Assembly (NCBI GenBank): GCA_025267735.1
Contig: CM046299.1
Coordinates: 40,129,733-40,193,732, forward strand
Reading direction: 5' to 3'
Source: Mactra quadrangularis
Lineage: Eukaryota > Mollusca > Bivalvia > Venerida > Mactridae
Length of the DNA stretch: 64,000 bases
The position numbers were made by a program, and so were the translations under genes. Below are positions 29,358 to 42,225 of this stretch, piece after piece (the first letter of the stretch is position 1; each line of letters opens with the position of its first letter). A model generated the notes under the pieces. The model made no database searches. It was not told the DNA's origin and saw only the letters and a list, made by a program, of their open reading frames with translations.

Positions 29358-29588
29358 ATGGACAGTGAGGTAACCAGAGATGGAAGATTGATGGATTTTA
29401 TTGATGAGAAATGGAGAGAGGATCAGCTTCCTGAAGATGATATTGCTGTTCCAGAGTCTGAACTTCCTGAAGTTGAACAATCTGAAAATGGACCAAGTAC
29501 TGAAACTATGAAAGAACAAGAACAAAAATGGACTGATCTTGGACTATCTACATTACACGATCAGCCACCTACTTCAAATAATTCATGA
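29358..29588 (+). CDS. ANAPC13: ANAPC13, anaphase-promoting complex subunit 13
   Basis: A 76-residue protein, close to the human length of 74. It begins MDSEVTRDGRLMDFIDEKWR, then EDQLPEDDIAVPESELPEVE, and has the conserved EQEQKWTDLGLSTLHD near the C-terminus; human APC13 has MDSEVQRDGR, WREDKLP and KEQEMKWTDLALQYLHE. The APC/C is the ubiquitin ligase that drives mitotic exit, and APC13 is a small accessory subunit bound to its TPR lobe. The acceptor TTGTTTACAG ends at 29351. The MDSEV start is preferred by family comparison, but an in-frame ATG on the upstream exon exists. The whole recognisable protein is in this exon. Confidence 0.95.
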   Translation: MDSEVTRDGRLMDFIDEKWREDQLPEDDIAVPESELPEVEQSENGPSTETMKEQEQKWTDLGLSTLHDQPPTSNNS

Positions 29589-30800
29589 TTGTGATGAAAA
29601 TTTGTCTAAATGGAATTTCATTTACTTAGATGATTATTTACAAGACTGGTTTGAAAGTTCAGAAATAGTAGAGACGTGACTCTTAAATTCTTGGCTTAAA
29701 GCTGCTATAATGGGATAATATTGAAATTCTGGAAAATTCACTAATTTGTAAATGAGTTTTCACTAATGCATGATAGTAATATGATGTGTGGTAACTTTGT
29801 ACAGAACCATCTAGTTTTAATTCTGTGTTTAAGGTGTAAATAGGTTAGATGGATCTATCATTGAAATTTTCTAATGAATCAATTGTGAATTAATGTGATG
29901 TAGACCTAACTATGTAGTTAAGTTAATACTTGTGTAATTATTGTTAGCTCTTGTGGAAGTAGTATATATGTATTTATATATAATAATTAATACAATACTT
30001 AATTGGGTGTTTATATATACATTATAATTCTATTCCTTATTTGCTTTCCAGTGGAATAATGAAATTTATAAAAAAATCGATATTCCACTGTTTTGATTCA
30101 ATGAAAATGAATTGCTATTTTCACTATTTGATGCCCCATTCTGAAGGTATATCAGACCATAAGTTATGCCAGATTGAAGCAAATAATAAACAGAAAATTT
30201 GTTTATTTTGGAGAAAGGTCTATTTATTTCACTTGTGAGCTAAGGATATTATATTTCACTCATGGCTACACCACTTGTGAAGATACTGCATCCCTAAGCT
30301 CACTTGTTAAATAAAACTCAATCTTACACTGAAATAAACAAATATCCTCTATATCTGACGACAATTTATTTGACAAAATAACTTAATAAAAATGATAATA
30401 TTTAAAATCATTTCAAAATAGAAACATTGTATTTCAAGAAGGCTTGGTCAATTGGTTGTGACCCTTTTCTTTTGGGTAGTGTTTATATTGACATGAAAAC
30501 TTCTATATAATGTGGTCATTAGCACTTGTGACAGTCTGGGCTAAAAACAATCCACGAATGTCGTTCAACTATATGTTTTAAACAGGCTTTAGACTTTTTC
30601 TCGCAACATACAATAAGGAAGATAAATTGTGACTGCCATCTGTGGTCATTAGATAGTGAGCCAAATAAATTGTGAAAGACTGTAAAATTACCAAGTAATG
30701 TGGCTCTGTCTTGTATAGCTTTAAAGTAAAGTAATCTTTATAACTTATGTTACTCTTGTAAATAATTCTGCATTTGTCATATCAATAAATTGTGTTTAAT
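29589..30800 (+). other. ANAPC13 3' UTR and downstream
   Basis: AT-rich with no further coding. Candidate poly(A) signals AATAAA occur at about 30185, 30310 and 30784; any could end the transcript. Confidence 0.4.
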
Positions 30801-31059
30801 GCTTTTTCAAGAAAATGTAACTCTATTCGGATTGTACTGAACAAATGCTTTATTACTTCCCTTGGTACTTTTTTTTTTGCTGAAAAACATTGAATTGGTG
30901 CAATTAGTACTGTTTGATTTTACATACATTATCTTGACCAGAGGTTTATAATATATTATCAATCACATCAAACTTATTACTTTAAACCCTCTTAGTACCT
31001 AGCCAATTAACTTTGTTATTTATGCTGGATAGATAATAGATGTCATATTAAAATATGTG

Positions 31060-31277
31060 AGGCCACTACATGTTGATCATGTGTTCTATGGATTTTTCTG
31101 GAAAAAAATTGGGGGAGCGAGGGAAGAAAAAAAAGTAAAATCTTAATTCATTTGCTTTATATACGGTTTGACCAAATTTTTATGAGCGAGTGAGGAAATA
31201 AAAATATTTTTTTTTAAAAACTTCTAAATTAAGGTGCGAGCGAATCCATAGAACATATGATCAACTTGTTGAGGCCT
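31060..31277. mobile_element. Palindromic MITE (AGGCCACAACAA family), copy 2
   Basis: AGGCCACTACATGTTGATCA at the left and TTGATC...GTTGAGGCCT mirrored at the right, with TGTTCTATGGATTTTTCTGG inside. Same internal GCGAG motifs as copy 1. Confidence 0.8.
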
Positions 31278-31509
31278 TAGACAAGTATTAAGTTAAAAGT
31301 GGTCTCAATGCTCTTGAATACATTTTATTTTTGTACTTTTTGAGTCATTCTGTTTGACATGATGTAATATGGTTTTCTATACATTCTGGTGTAACGGCTT
31401 TACTTTTGGTTGCTATGTTACCTGTATAAACAACTAATTACAAGTTCATGCCATTTTATTCATAACTATGTTTTCCCCCATATCCTGTGCTTTGTAAGTT
31501 TGTTGTGAT

Positions 31510-31610
31510 TGTATAACCCATTCTGTTTTGATGGGTCAAAACAAAACTAGTCTTAACTACATGTTAGTAAAGTGAAGATGTAGACTAGTTTTGCTCTGAG
31601 CCATCAGTTT
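31510..31610. repeat. Short inverted repeat (possible MITE)
   Basis: TGATGGGTCAAAACAAAACTA at the left pairs with TAGTTTTGCTCTGAGCCATCA at the right. The half GGGTCAATGCAAAACTAGTC also appears at 54330, so it is dispersed. Confidence 0.55.
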
Positions 31611-34600
31611 TCATTGAATGTAAACTTTATGACATCAAATTAAATTTAATTGTACATGTGTTACATTATGTTTGCATGTCTCTACATTTAGGGTATTTTT
31701 TTATTATTTAAATATCCTGCTCTCTGAGACCCGCAATCTCTGTCATATTAACGGTAATTTCTTTGTACTTGTTTAGATACATTCAAATTTATGAGCTCAG
31801 ATTTATTTAGGGTCACCTCTTACAAAGTTTGAAAATTGAAATTGAAAGGCTTGTTATTGTGTATTCAATCATTTGGTGACAGGAAATGATGCTTGATAGC
31901 ATACAAATAGATTTAGGGATTTTGTTTACATTCTAACCTTTTATCAATAGACAGTTGATAAGGTGACCCCTTCTTGAGAGCTATTTAATCCCAGTATGGA
32001 TTGTCCCCATTTAACATTAAGCTCATTTTAGAGAGAAATTACTGATAAACTCACTCATAAGATATTTTTCATTAAAATATAGAGCATGAAAAATTGATTC
32101 TTTCTTGTCTTCTTTATCGTATCCATGAAGAGTATCTTTTTAATCAAATGTTAAATGAGTCATATTAGTCACTTTAATGATAACTTTAATTGATTGATAT
32201 GGGGGGTACTCTTTATTGACATAAGAGGTTTAATTCTGTAAGACTGGTTTAATGAAATAGTCCTTTAGGTGGTCACAGGTGTTTGTATCTGTGAATAAGT
32301 AGGGGCTATGGCAGTTGCTGGTTTAATTAAGTAGAGGTATTTACCTCTATGTCCCTGCTGTAATTGGTTGACTCCATCATAAGCCTAGCCTTATTATAGG
32401 GCATTGTCTGCTTAAAACATAATATACTACTAAGAACAAGCTGTTTCAACTGGCAGTAAGGTTGACAATCTGGTTAGATTCCAGTAGTTGTGGATATAAT
32501 ACACTATATAAATTCATTTGACCTATGGCAAGCGGTTTCACTATTTATCACTTGATTACATGCAAGGAATTGTATTATATGGATCTCAATATGAGTATTA
32601 AAGCTGTGAGATGGTATATATTTTAATTGTTAAAAGATACCTCTAAGCTTGAATCTTACAGTATTCTATAGATCTTTTTCAAGGAGATGTTTCCTATGTT
32701 TTTTAAAACTAGCATGTTTAACTTATAAGTTTTCTCTTCTGATAGACTGCTCTTTGAAACAACATCTGACAGTAGTTGTAATGGCAGCCATTGCTTTAAA
32801 TTTTCAATTGCACTAACCTGATATTGTGTTCTTTTGAAATGGGCATTCAATAGCCTGATTTAATGAAGTCACTTATTTTCACTAGCCCGAATCAATTTTC
32901 ACTATACGAGCTAGTTGGTTAAGGCAATGACTACTGCATTTTTTATTGATCAGCCTGCAGGACCTGCTTAAGTGAGACTTCAGCTGGCAACATTTAGATA
33001 AGAGAACTATATGCTCTTTACTTTTGATCTAGACAATTGTCATGGTACTTACCTGTTCACATTATGGGGAAATAGTATGTAAGTTGCCTGATAGCTCAGT
33101 CGGGAGAGCCCTAGCCTTGTAAGTGAGGGGTCCTGGGTTTGAGTTTCAGTCAGACCACATATTTCTTTCACCCTGTGACACAATTTGGTTTCATTATTTG
33201 ATTATTTCTATGGTAATCATTAATGCCATACCTACTTTCAGTTCTTTAAAACAGATTGCTTTGTAAGATCCCACTTTCTTTATTTTGTGAATCATAGCTA
33301 ATTGTACAAAGTTGGCACTATTTGAGTCATAAAAAGTATAAAATGAATTGGTATACAAAGTGCTTATCCTTAATTCAATTCCATATGCACATACATGTAA
33401 TGCTTTATTCTTGTCAAATGCAATGCATTTTTGCGGTTGACTAAAACTTTGGACTCGGAAGTGACAGTTATTGAGGCCATTGAGCAGAAATTACACAGTT
33501 TTATAATTGATTTGTAAATGAAAGCAATAATGATTGGTGAGATAATATGATAGACTTCATAAATAGAAAAGATCAATTGATATCTAGTTTAGAAGTTTAC
33601 CCTGTAATTATTGATAAAAGATCTTTAACTCTTTTATTAAATCTATAGTTTATTTATAATATTGTTAGAAATTATGTCATAATATAGTCGTGGGAAACGT
33701 TTTAATTGTAAGCTTGTTATACATTTAGTATTTGCTAACTGCATTTGTGAACATTTTTAATGTTGAAGTTTATACTAAAATTATTTAAGCTCCATTGTGA
33801 AACAAGTTCTTTACAACTTATATGAATCACTTTCATGTCGACTTCCTGGGTACTCTGTATGAAACAATTTATGTTGGTTAGAGACTAGAGTTAATGATTA
33901 AGGAACCAATGAAGTTGACTTGTTTGTCGTTTGAACCAACATGAACTGTGGTTTGAACTAACATGAGCTATTGAATGATAAACCAATGTTTTAGCCACTC
34001 TGCCATTTGAAATATATTTTTATGACTGTAGAAGGATGAAAAGATTTTCTAAAAAATACAACTTGGCGATTTTTTTATATTAGTCTACATGACCTGATAA
34101 TTTTGAAAGAACAACTTTTGAATTAAGATTGAACCTATCTATCAATTTCTTTCTTTTAACATTTGACCTACATATTTGAGAAAATCATTACCATGAGTGA
34201 ACGTTTTGAGGATTGATCCTACTGTAGAGTTCAGGATTTTTTAGAATTTCAAATATCCTGGAACTTTTCATTAACAAAAGCTGCCGAAATCATGAAATTC
34301 TGTAATTTCAGGATTATGATTATTTTGAACTTTCACCCTTTCATCTCTTAATGATAATTTAAAATAAATTTAAAACCTACCCGGATTTTTCCTTGAACAA
34401 GAAACTTTCAACTCAGTATTGGGGGACTAGGAACGTGCTCGAAAGTGATTCATCTAAGTTGTAAGAATTTGTTTCTCAATCAAGCTAAATTAAATTAGTA
34501 TAAACTAATTGTAGAATATGATTTTGCGGACTTAGATAATATTGTTTAAAAGGGTCCATGCAAAACTTATTTTATAAATCCTATTGTTAACAGATTATGC

Positions 34601-35702
34601 TTGGCCGTGTAATTTGGAAATCCTTACCGAAACTGAATTCCCACCTTAAATATTTCCCTACTTCGACACTGACCCAACAAACTATAAAAACAGAACTGAG
34701 TCAAATTTCTCTTTAAATGATAACATTTAATTACAAAAAAGAATATAATACAATACATGTTTATTGTAAAGGAAACCCCATGAAGTGTATCAAGATGTCT
34801 TAGAGAATTTAGATTGTTCGTTGTGTTAAACAATAAAAAACAATGTTATCACGTTTTTACTACAGCTGAGTGCCTAATTTCTTCTTCTGATGAAAGTCGA
34901 GCATTGTGATAACAATTAATGTTAGGTTCCCAGAATAATCTTAACTGTAATGGATATTGGGAAATAACAAAACTGCAATTGTCTGAGCCAGACACATCAT
35001 GCACATAGACAGGCACTCCTTTAATAAACACTGGAGTGTAGCAGACATTTCATGATGTATGAACAAGGTTAAAGATCTGTACGCTCTAGAAGTTGTTTGG
35101 AAACGTATAAGTACAGTAAGTATGTACCAGTTAGTAGAAGGTGCAAAACATGACTTACTATGGCACTTACTAAGATTTTTAGAAATAAACCAATATTTTC
35201 AGTGTTTTTAAAACATTTTTAGTGTTAAACCAGATTTTTATTGATACGAGATTAAGGATTTTTTTTAGAATTTTGAGGATTTTCAATGTTTACATATTTT
35301 ATTTTCAATTGAAATCTGAGTTGAAATTGTTGTATTCACAATTTACTGTATGAATGATTTAATTCAGAATAAATAGCCAATAGATTATTGACTAAAATGT
35401 TTCATAAACAATAAATGAATTATTCACAAACTGGAGATATTTGCATATTTATTGTTTTTAAATTTCAAATTCAATTTGGTGCTTGCATGTCTAAACAAGA
35501 GATATTTGTTAATAATTAATACATTTCTGTGTGCTGCAGTTACATCATACTAGCATATTGAATAAGACAACAAGGTTTAATGGTGTTAGGGCAGGCAAAA
35601 TATCCTTTGGAGCCAATTCTTGCTCTTGGCTTTTCATCCATTTTATTTACGAAGATCTTTCAATGACCCTTCCCCGCTAACATTTGTACTCACAAACTTA
35701 TA
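31611..35702. other. Intergenic, no gene recognised
   Basis: AT-rich throughout with frequent stops in all frames. The only structure noted is a tRNA-like SINE head near 33085-33155 (GATAGCTCAGTCGGGAGAG and GGGTTTGAGTTTC), preceded by CGGTACTTACCTGTTCACAT-like sequence also present near 27608. Confidence 0.5.
33085..33155 (+). repeat. tRNA-like SINE head
   Basis: GATAGCTCAGTCGGGAGAG (A box) and GGGTTTGAGTTTC (B box, altered) about 45 bp apart. The acceptor-stem halves do not pair well and the sequence continues into repeat, so it is not called a tRNA gene. Confidence 0.5.
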
Positions 35703-36000
35703 AAGCCCACCAAGCTAGTTCAATCTGTAGCACACCAATCAACTGATTGAGGAGTCGTGGGTTCGATCCCCAGGCAGGGCATACTTTTGCGGAGCTTGGT
35801 CATGAAATAATTCTATGGCTAATCTCCCTACTACTCATGATTTTAATCATGTAGGACTGTTGTCAGTGAATGATGGAAGTATGCACCTAGTTACTGATTT
35901 ACAGCTAAATTCAGAGATTTAGCCTTTCTAGGAAAGTCGAGTTATTTGACCGTGATATAACCTAAATAACTAGTTGCTATGGCATCAAACCCAACCACAA
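35703..36000 (+). repeat. tRNA-derived SINE (main family), copy
   Basis: Head CACCAAGCTAGTTCAATCTG with B box GGGTTCGATCCCC, then TTGGTCATGAAATAATTCTA, a central ACTACTCATGATTTTAATCA, and end TTGCTATGGCATCAAACCCA. Confidence 0.75.
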
Positions 36001-39000
36001 AAATAAGAAAAATAAGCACATTCTATACATTAAGCTGTTCTTACGTTTTATATGCTTACTGTTGTATCACAACATCAGACATGTAAAGGTTGGTCATATC
36101 TCGACATCATTGTAAGATAAAATGTTGCTGACACTGACAGGTGAAAGCTATACAATTACCAGGTCTTATATTAACTCAGTATTGAAATGGTTACCCAGTC
36201 AGGTTACTTCACCAGTCAAATGTTTTATAGTCAAATGGTACAGCCTTATCTAATTCATATGGGACAATGATTAGTGTAGGTAGTTTTGTGTGGTCATTTG
36301 GTAAAGATGATCTTAATCAGTTTGATGAGTTATACTAATGTAATGACATTGACATATGAGGTCAAGATGAGAGTTCTTAAACTTTTCTGTCATCAAAAAC
36401 TGATAACATTACTGTCAATATTTATGTTGTATTAGCTGTTATTATTGCGCCATTCTCGTTCACCATCTAAACAGGGGCCTACATTTCGCAAAATTTCTCA
36501 TGGTATCAATGGTCCCTAAGTGAGTATGGTGCAATGTTACAAAATATAACGTCAGCATCTTCTGCAGTGTGGCACCCTTTCCATTTCTCAACTTGGCTAC
36601 AGCTGGATTTTTGTTTTCTGGATGTGTGTGAAAAAGAGTAAGTGCTAAAGCTTGGCAGAGTAGTTGTAATCTTCCAGTCACAGGTTTCGCAGTTTCTTCC
36701 TTAGTCAGAACATTATCTAGTGGAGTACAGTAGTGAAGCATCAAGTATTATTGTTTCCAAATGCTCGATGTTTGGAAACACAATCTTACAAGTACACAAA
36801 CGAGTTATAGAAACTTCCCTGTCAGTGTGACAACTTCACACATGTGAGTAACATTGATTTCCATGTTTTTCATGGCTTCTAGCCTTGTATGATGTACATT
36901 TGTTACCAACCTTGAAAGAGAATGAGATTTCTCTACTATGTAGATCTGGGATGAGATACAAAGACCACAGACATAGACCAAACAAACAAACTAATAAAAT
37001 GTTAATGTCAACTAATGCATCAGTTGATTGAAATCAACGCTTCCCGCCTTTGGGAGAACATTCTTCAACATACTTCAAACATTCCGTGTGTGAATTGTTG
37101 AATGCTTACTGATGATAATCATAGAATTATCTGCATACCACAATGAAAAAATGTTAATTTATAGGAGAAAAAAAATGATTCAGTGGTTGCCAGTAAATTG
37201 TAGAATAAAATACCTAATAAATGGGAGATGAAGTTGCATGCATCATGACCTTGATGTTCCACAATCAGAATACCAGACTGGCTGGCCTACATAATTGTCT
37301 GGATTGTTTGTTGTACACTCCCTAATCCATGCAATTAAATGTTTGTAGTTACATGGATACAGTTTGTCCTTGGTTACCAAATGCAGCGCTAATGTTTTGC
37401 AGGAATAGATAGAAATTCTAAAATACATGTTCTTATCTATATCAAGGCAGATTGAATGACTTTTACTTACATACGTGAAGTGGATGATAATTTTATACTA
37501 TACAGTTTTTTCATTGGCCTTATATTACCTTTATACAGAATCCTTGATCCTGGATATTTTAAAAGCATTAACTCTTTGGAACTGTACTAATATGTACAAA
37601 AATTGTCCCCTCTGCGAGGTATAACCTTTTGTATTTCCTAAGGTAGCGTAACTAACTTATCGCATGCATGAGAATAATTGTATTGGCACTTCCTCACTCC
37701 TTTTGGATGTTTTATTATTGCAGTATTGTAATATATCTTGTCGGTGATTATTTTAGATTTATGTATAAAATTTACAGTATCGAGGTATAATAATTTTCCT
37801 AACTGTATGTTAAGTTGGCAATTCAGGAATGTGTTTCCTGGAAAAAAAAATTTAATATTTGTTTGTCTTAAAGTTTCTTTTTGGGTTTATGGTGCTTTAC
37901 TGTGCTCTTTGGCATTGTTATGGTCATTGTGTGGAAATCTGTTGGACTCGCTGTCTCCGTACTGACTTCTAGACCCTCCTAGGTATAAGTTGGCCACACT
38001 CATGAATTAAACTCATGGCCTCTGGTTTTACAGATCTATGTGTTACGGACTGATAGTGAGGTTATGATTATTATGTTTTTATTTTATTTATTGCAATAAG
38101 GAACTTAAGCTACATGTAATTCGGTCTGTAATTTACTTAGTTCTTGTCGACTATTGTATGGGATTAAACCTGCATACAACTTTTTATACACTGTTTATTA
38201 TATTTTTTTTTATTTGTTAGCTTTTTGTAAAATCCATGCATGCATTCCGGAAATGAATATTTAATGTCTGGACACGTGCATTATGCAGATAATAATCAAG
38301 TACATTTTTATCTAAGCCACTCCCAGTTTTATTAAAATCTTAATCCAGACCTTGTTCATTGTTTAACTCGTTCGAAATCACTGGTTTTAAAACAATCCAT
38401 GCTTACTAAACTGAAGTGCCTGCAAAGACCTGAACTAAAGGCCATGAGCAGCTTAGGATTTCTTAACTTTGTTTAAGTGCCATACGAAAAACATATTGTG
38501 TTACGTAGTTAAAATTGAACGTCAAGCTAATCTGGACTATGTCACATGTATTTGTAAACTTTCTGTTATCTGACAGGGAATTTATAAAGCTTCTAGAACG
38601 AGAGGAAGTTACTTCTGGCTGTGGGCCCCAACATCTGGGAGAATTTAATCTGTCTATCATGCTTTGCCGTTCTATAATGAAATAAACAACTGCTATTTAG
38701 ACCACAAGCAGCATGTGTCAGAAGATGTAACGCTAGTATGTTTCAGTGAGATATTTAACAACTGACAACTTGGTGTACTTGGATTACCGGATTACTTTAT
38801 ATGAGCGATAATAAATTTCTGAGATATGAGGATAATTTTCACATTAATACTGTTAATGTCCATTGATGCCTGATTGATTTCATTATTTGTGCATTTAGCA
38901 AGGGAGTCAATATCAGTTAATAAGAGGTCAATATCAATAAGAAGTACAGATATTAGATAGGCTTGACTTGTCCAAGTTTGAGGAATTTACTGGTGCATGC

Positions 39001-40318
39001 AGTGACTGTGAGTACTTGGGAACTTAATTGGAAACATTAGAATCTCTATTCTATGTGGGACTTGCCGAATTATTCACAAATTGGCTACCAGTCGTGAATG
39101 GTAAAGTATGAATATTTATTTTATATTTATTACCAAAAATGCTCGCAGTATATTGAATTTTATTTACGGTCTATAAAAGTATTTCCTATCCGTGAGAATT
39201 GTCATTTAGGAAGTAAATTGTTTTTCTAATTTTGGCGTCAATAATAACGTTGGAGCACTTTCAATGACATTTTGATTGGTTACCAGTGCGTCAACTCGGT
39301 TAAATTTTGGGATAGTTCTAAATGTATAGTTTGTGTAAGTCAAGTACTGTGTGATATATATGATGCTATGTGCAATAAGAACTGTGCAGTAAAATGTTTA
39401 GTTTTAATATTGAATGAGATAGAAACATCAATGTACATGGCTATGTGGGTGAGAATATATATGGTAGTACAACTAAAATGAAAGTATTTTATGAAAAGCT
39501 GAAAATGTGCTTATACATTGTATTATGTAAGGGAGGCACTGTTTGGAGTACTCAATACTGCTTAATTAATGGTAAGTCCTTAAAAGTTGTCAAACTTTTA
39601 AAAAAGTGTAATTGCTGGCGTGGATTGTGATTCGTGCCTTTTTTCTTAGAGGATTGAGCTCTAAATTTAATCTATGCCCAACTTGAAAACAACTGTTTTG
39701 CATGTCATAAAACTAAAAGGAATATAATTATTTCAGGGAGATACTGCAACCCCCTGAACTCCCTTGTGTGATGTGCCTATGGCTATGAATCCATAGCTGT
39801 GAAATTATGTTTTCTGTCACTATGATTGAATGTGGTAGTTTCTATTTTGAGTATGTCACTGACTTTAGATTTGACCTTTTTAGTACATTGTATTTGTAAT
39901 TATGCCAATTAGGTTGTTTGTTTTAAGTTTGACACTTTGACATATCATACAGACATGGTTCAAAATGTGAATTTTTTGGTGAGAGAGATTAATTCCTACT
40001 GGGTAAATTAAAATATCAACTCTTGAAGTATTATTCTTGATCAGGTAGTTAGACAGTCTGGTTCCCTGCTAATCTATTCAATCATCTGCTCTCTCCTTAT
40101 GACAAGTTTTTGAAGTTATGTTATACATTATGTAAACTTTTGTTATACTTAGTTGTAGTTGTTTAAAGCCAACATATTGCTATTGGGTTGCATTGGCTTA
40201 GCTACACAGAACACTCTAGACCAGAGACATAGATATCTAATTCCCTGCACTGGACTCATGACTGGGGAAAATTTTGGACTGTGAACAACATAATGTTGAG
40301 TAAATTCAATAATAACCC
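36001..40318. other. Intergenic, no gene recognised
   Basis: No conserved coding seen. A 94-codon frame on the - strand (36744 to 36460; internal LQLLCQALALTLFHTHPEN) is long for this AT content, but matches no family known to me and has no supporting splice or promoter signal. Confidence 0.45.
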
Positions 40319-40589
40319 ACAGGGGGGGGGGTCTGAACTTTTCTAGGGGGGGTTCGAACTTTTCTAAGGGGGGTCCAAACCACAACCACATTATACACAT
40401 TTTGCAGAAAAAATGCAACATATTGATAATATAAACTACATAACCATTAAATCTTTGTTAAGCACCAAGAAAAATTACTTCATGCTACTTAAAAATGACA
40501 TACAGGCAAGAAATACACTAATGGACAGGTACATTTTCCATATTCTAGGGAGAGTCCGGACCCCCCTGACCCCCGCTGGATCCGCCTAT
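40319..40589. mobile_element. GGATCC-ended repeat, copy 2
   Basis: Shares AATGCAACATATTG, TACTTCATGCTACTTAAAAA-like and AATACACTAATGGACAGGTA with 2194-2440, and the right end GCTGGATCCGCCTATG. The left side is expanded by extra GGGGG-GTC-GAACTTTTCTA repeats. Confidence 0.65.
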
Positions 40590-41984
40590 GACCCATTTAT
40601 CCATAATGCCTTCCTGCCTACATTTCTGGCTGCAGCACTTGGTTGAGGTGAAAATTGTTTTCATAGTATATAAGATATTCAGCTAATAAATCTGCTTAAA
40701 TTTGTTCCCAGCAGGCAAACCGACGTTGAAACAACGTTGTTTCAACGTTGAACCACAACGTTGTTTTTATGTTGGATTTATTTTAGGATTTGAAAGTTGT
40801 GCCAACGTTGAAATATCAACGTTGATTCAACGTTGTGTTCAACGTTGATACAAGGTTAATTCAACGTTACTTCAACGCTCATTAGGTTGGAGGATGGTTG
40901 AAATCTGGTTGATAATTGGTTGTTATTAGGGTGATTTATAGCCGATTCCACGTTGATCTAAGGTTGGTTTTAGTTGAACTATAGTTGAAGGAGGTTGAAT
41001 ATAAGCTGTATTTAGCCCTTTTTCAGAGTTTGATCTAGATATATATTTGATCTAGATATCTGCCGACTGAAAAACTGTATAACATGGACAAATAAAAACA
41101 TGAGAAAAGATCCAATAATTTTACAATTTAATCACTATGTCAATGAGAATGGGTCATTAACCCATACAAATTAGCAAACACTTAACTAAAAACTATTATG
41201 TATAAAACTATATGTAACAAATATTAAGCTTGGTCTCTTCTGCCCCCACCTCCAGACCTTTCTGGGGCATATTTTAAAAACTTCATAATGGTTCCATTGA
41301 CTTTGCACTTCGTGGCTCCTTAGTGATTCTGTAAAACTGACTCTGAAATAAAAAATATGAATCATAAGAAAACAAAAAGAACTTTGCACACAGATGATGC
41401 AAATATAATACTGGTTCGCTGCAGTTTGATTTTCTTCACTCTTAGCCCTTAATATTTGGACAGAAAATAGCGATCACTTCATTTTAATTACACACTAACA
41501 GTCTGTTCTACAAAATACGCCAAGGTTAAATCGGCATGGGATCGAATCGTCTCCGTGCAATTTGGCCTATTGGGTCGAATGACATCGGGACGAAATGGCG
41601 CCGACAAGGCTTTCTTGAACACACACATGATTTTCAACTTTTAAACCAGTCGTGGGTGTTAAAAACAAATGATATCTATAAACAGAACAATGACAAGTAT
41701 AGTATGTTAGTATAATATCGTTGTACATTAGGGCTCTATATCGGTCAGAATGATCGATACGATATTCGTATCGATACAAAATGATCGATATTCGATATAT
41801 CATATGATATTTCAATAATAAATAGATTTTTTATAAAACTGCAAAACAGTGATATTTTATTGATTTATTTTAATTGTTGTAACACCATACTACTGAATGC
41901 AGTGTCTTGTTAATATTTTAAATGATAAAGTCTTTGACGCTTGCATTTTTTAAGAAACATCATTGCATCTAGTGAGTCTCATTC

Positions 41985-42062
41985 TCTAACACGTACCCAG
42001 AGGTTATCTTCTAGATCTTACTCGAGAATCTTGATAGCCTCTGGGTATGAGAATGAGTGAGC
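41985..42062. repeat. Imperfect palindrome inside the nested hAT
   Basis: CTCATTCTC and TACCCAGAGG at the left pair with CCTCTGGGTA and GAGAATGAG at the right, with AGATCTTACTCGAGA at the centre. Confidence 0.6.
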
Positions 42063-42079
42063 CTGTGTCTAGACATGAT

Positions 42080-42225
42080 CTGTCTGCTGACAGGGTGACA
42101 TGCACCGCCAAGTTTGTTATATTGCCTCCTTTGCTTACAACATTTTTGCAGCATATTGTACACTCTGGTTCGTCCATTCTTCATACAATATAATAACCCA
42201 AACTTTATTTTTGAGGCGGCATATT
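42080..42225 (-). pseudogene. Decayed BED zinc-finger fragment of a hAT transposase
   Basis: On the - strand one frame reads SLGYYIV, a stop (42181-42183), RMDEPECTICCKNVVSKGG then NITNLAVHVTLSADR. The C-x2-C followed by KGGN-TNL-xx-H is the classic ZBED/hAT finger signature. An internal stop and the absence of the catalytic domain mark it as a dead remnant. Confidence 0.7.

Noticed and set aside
33085..33155. Possible tRNA gene
   Set aside because: A and B boxes are present, but the stems do not pair well by eye and the B box is altered, so it fits a SINE head better.
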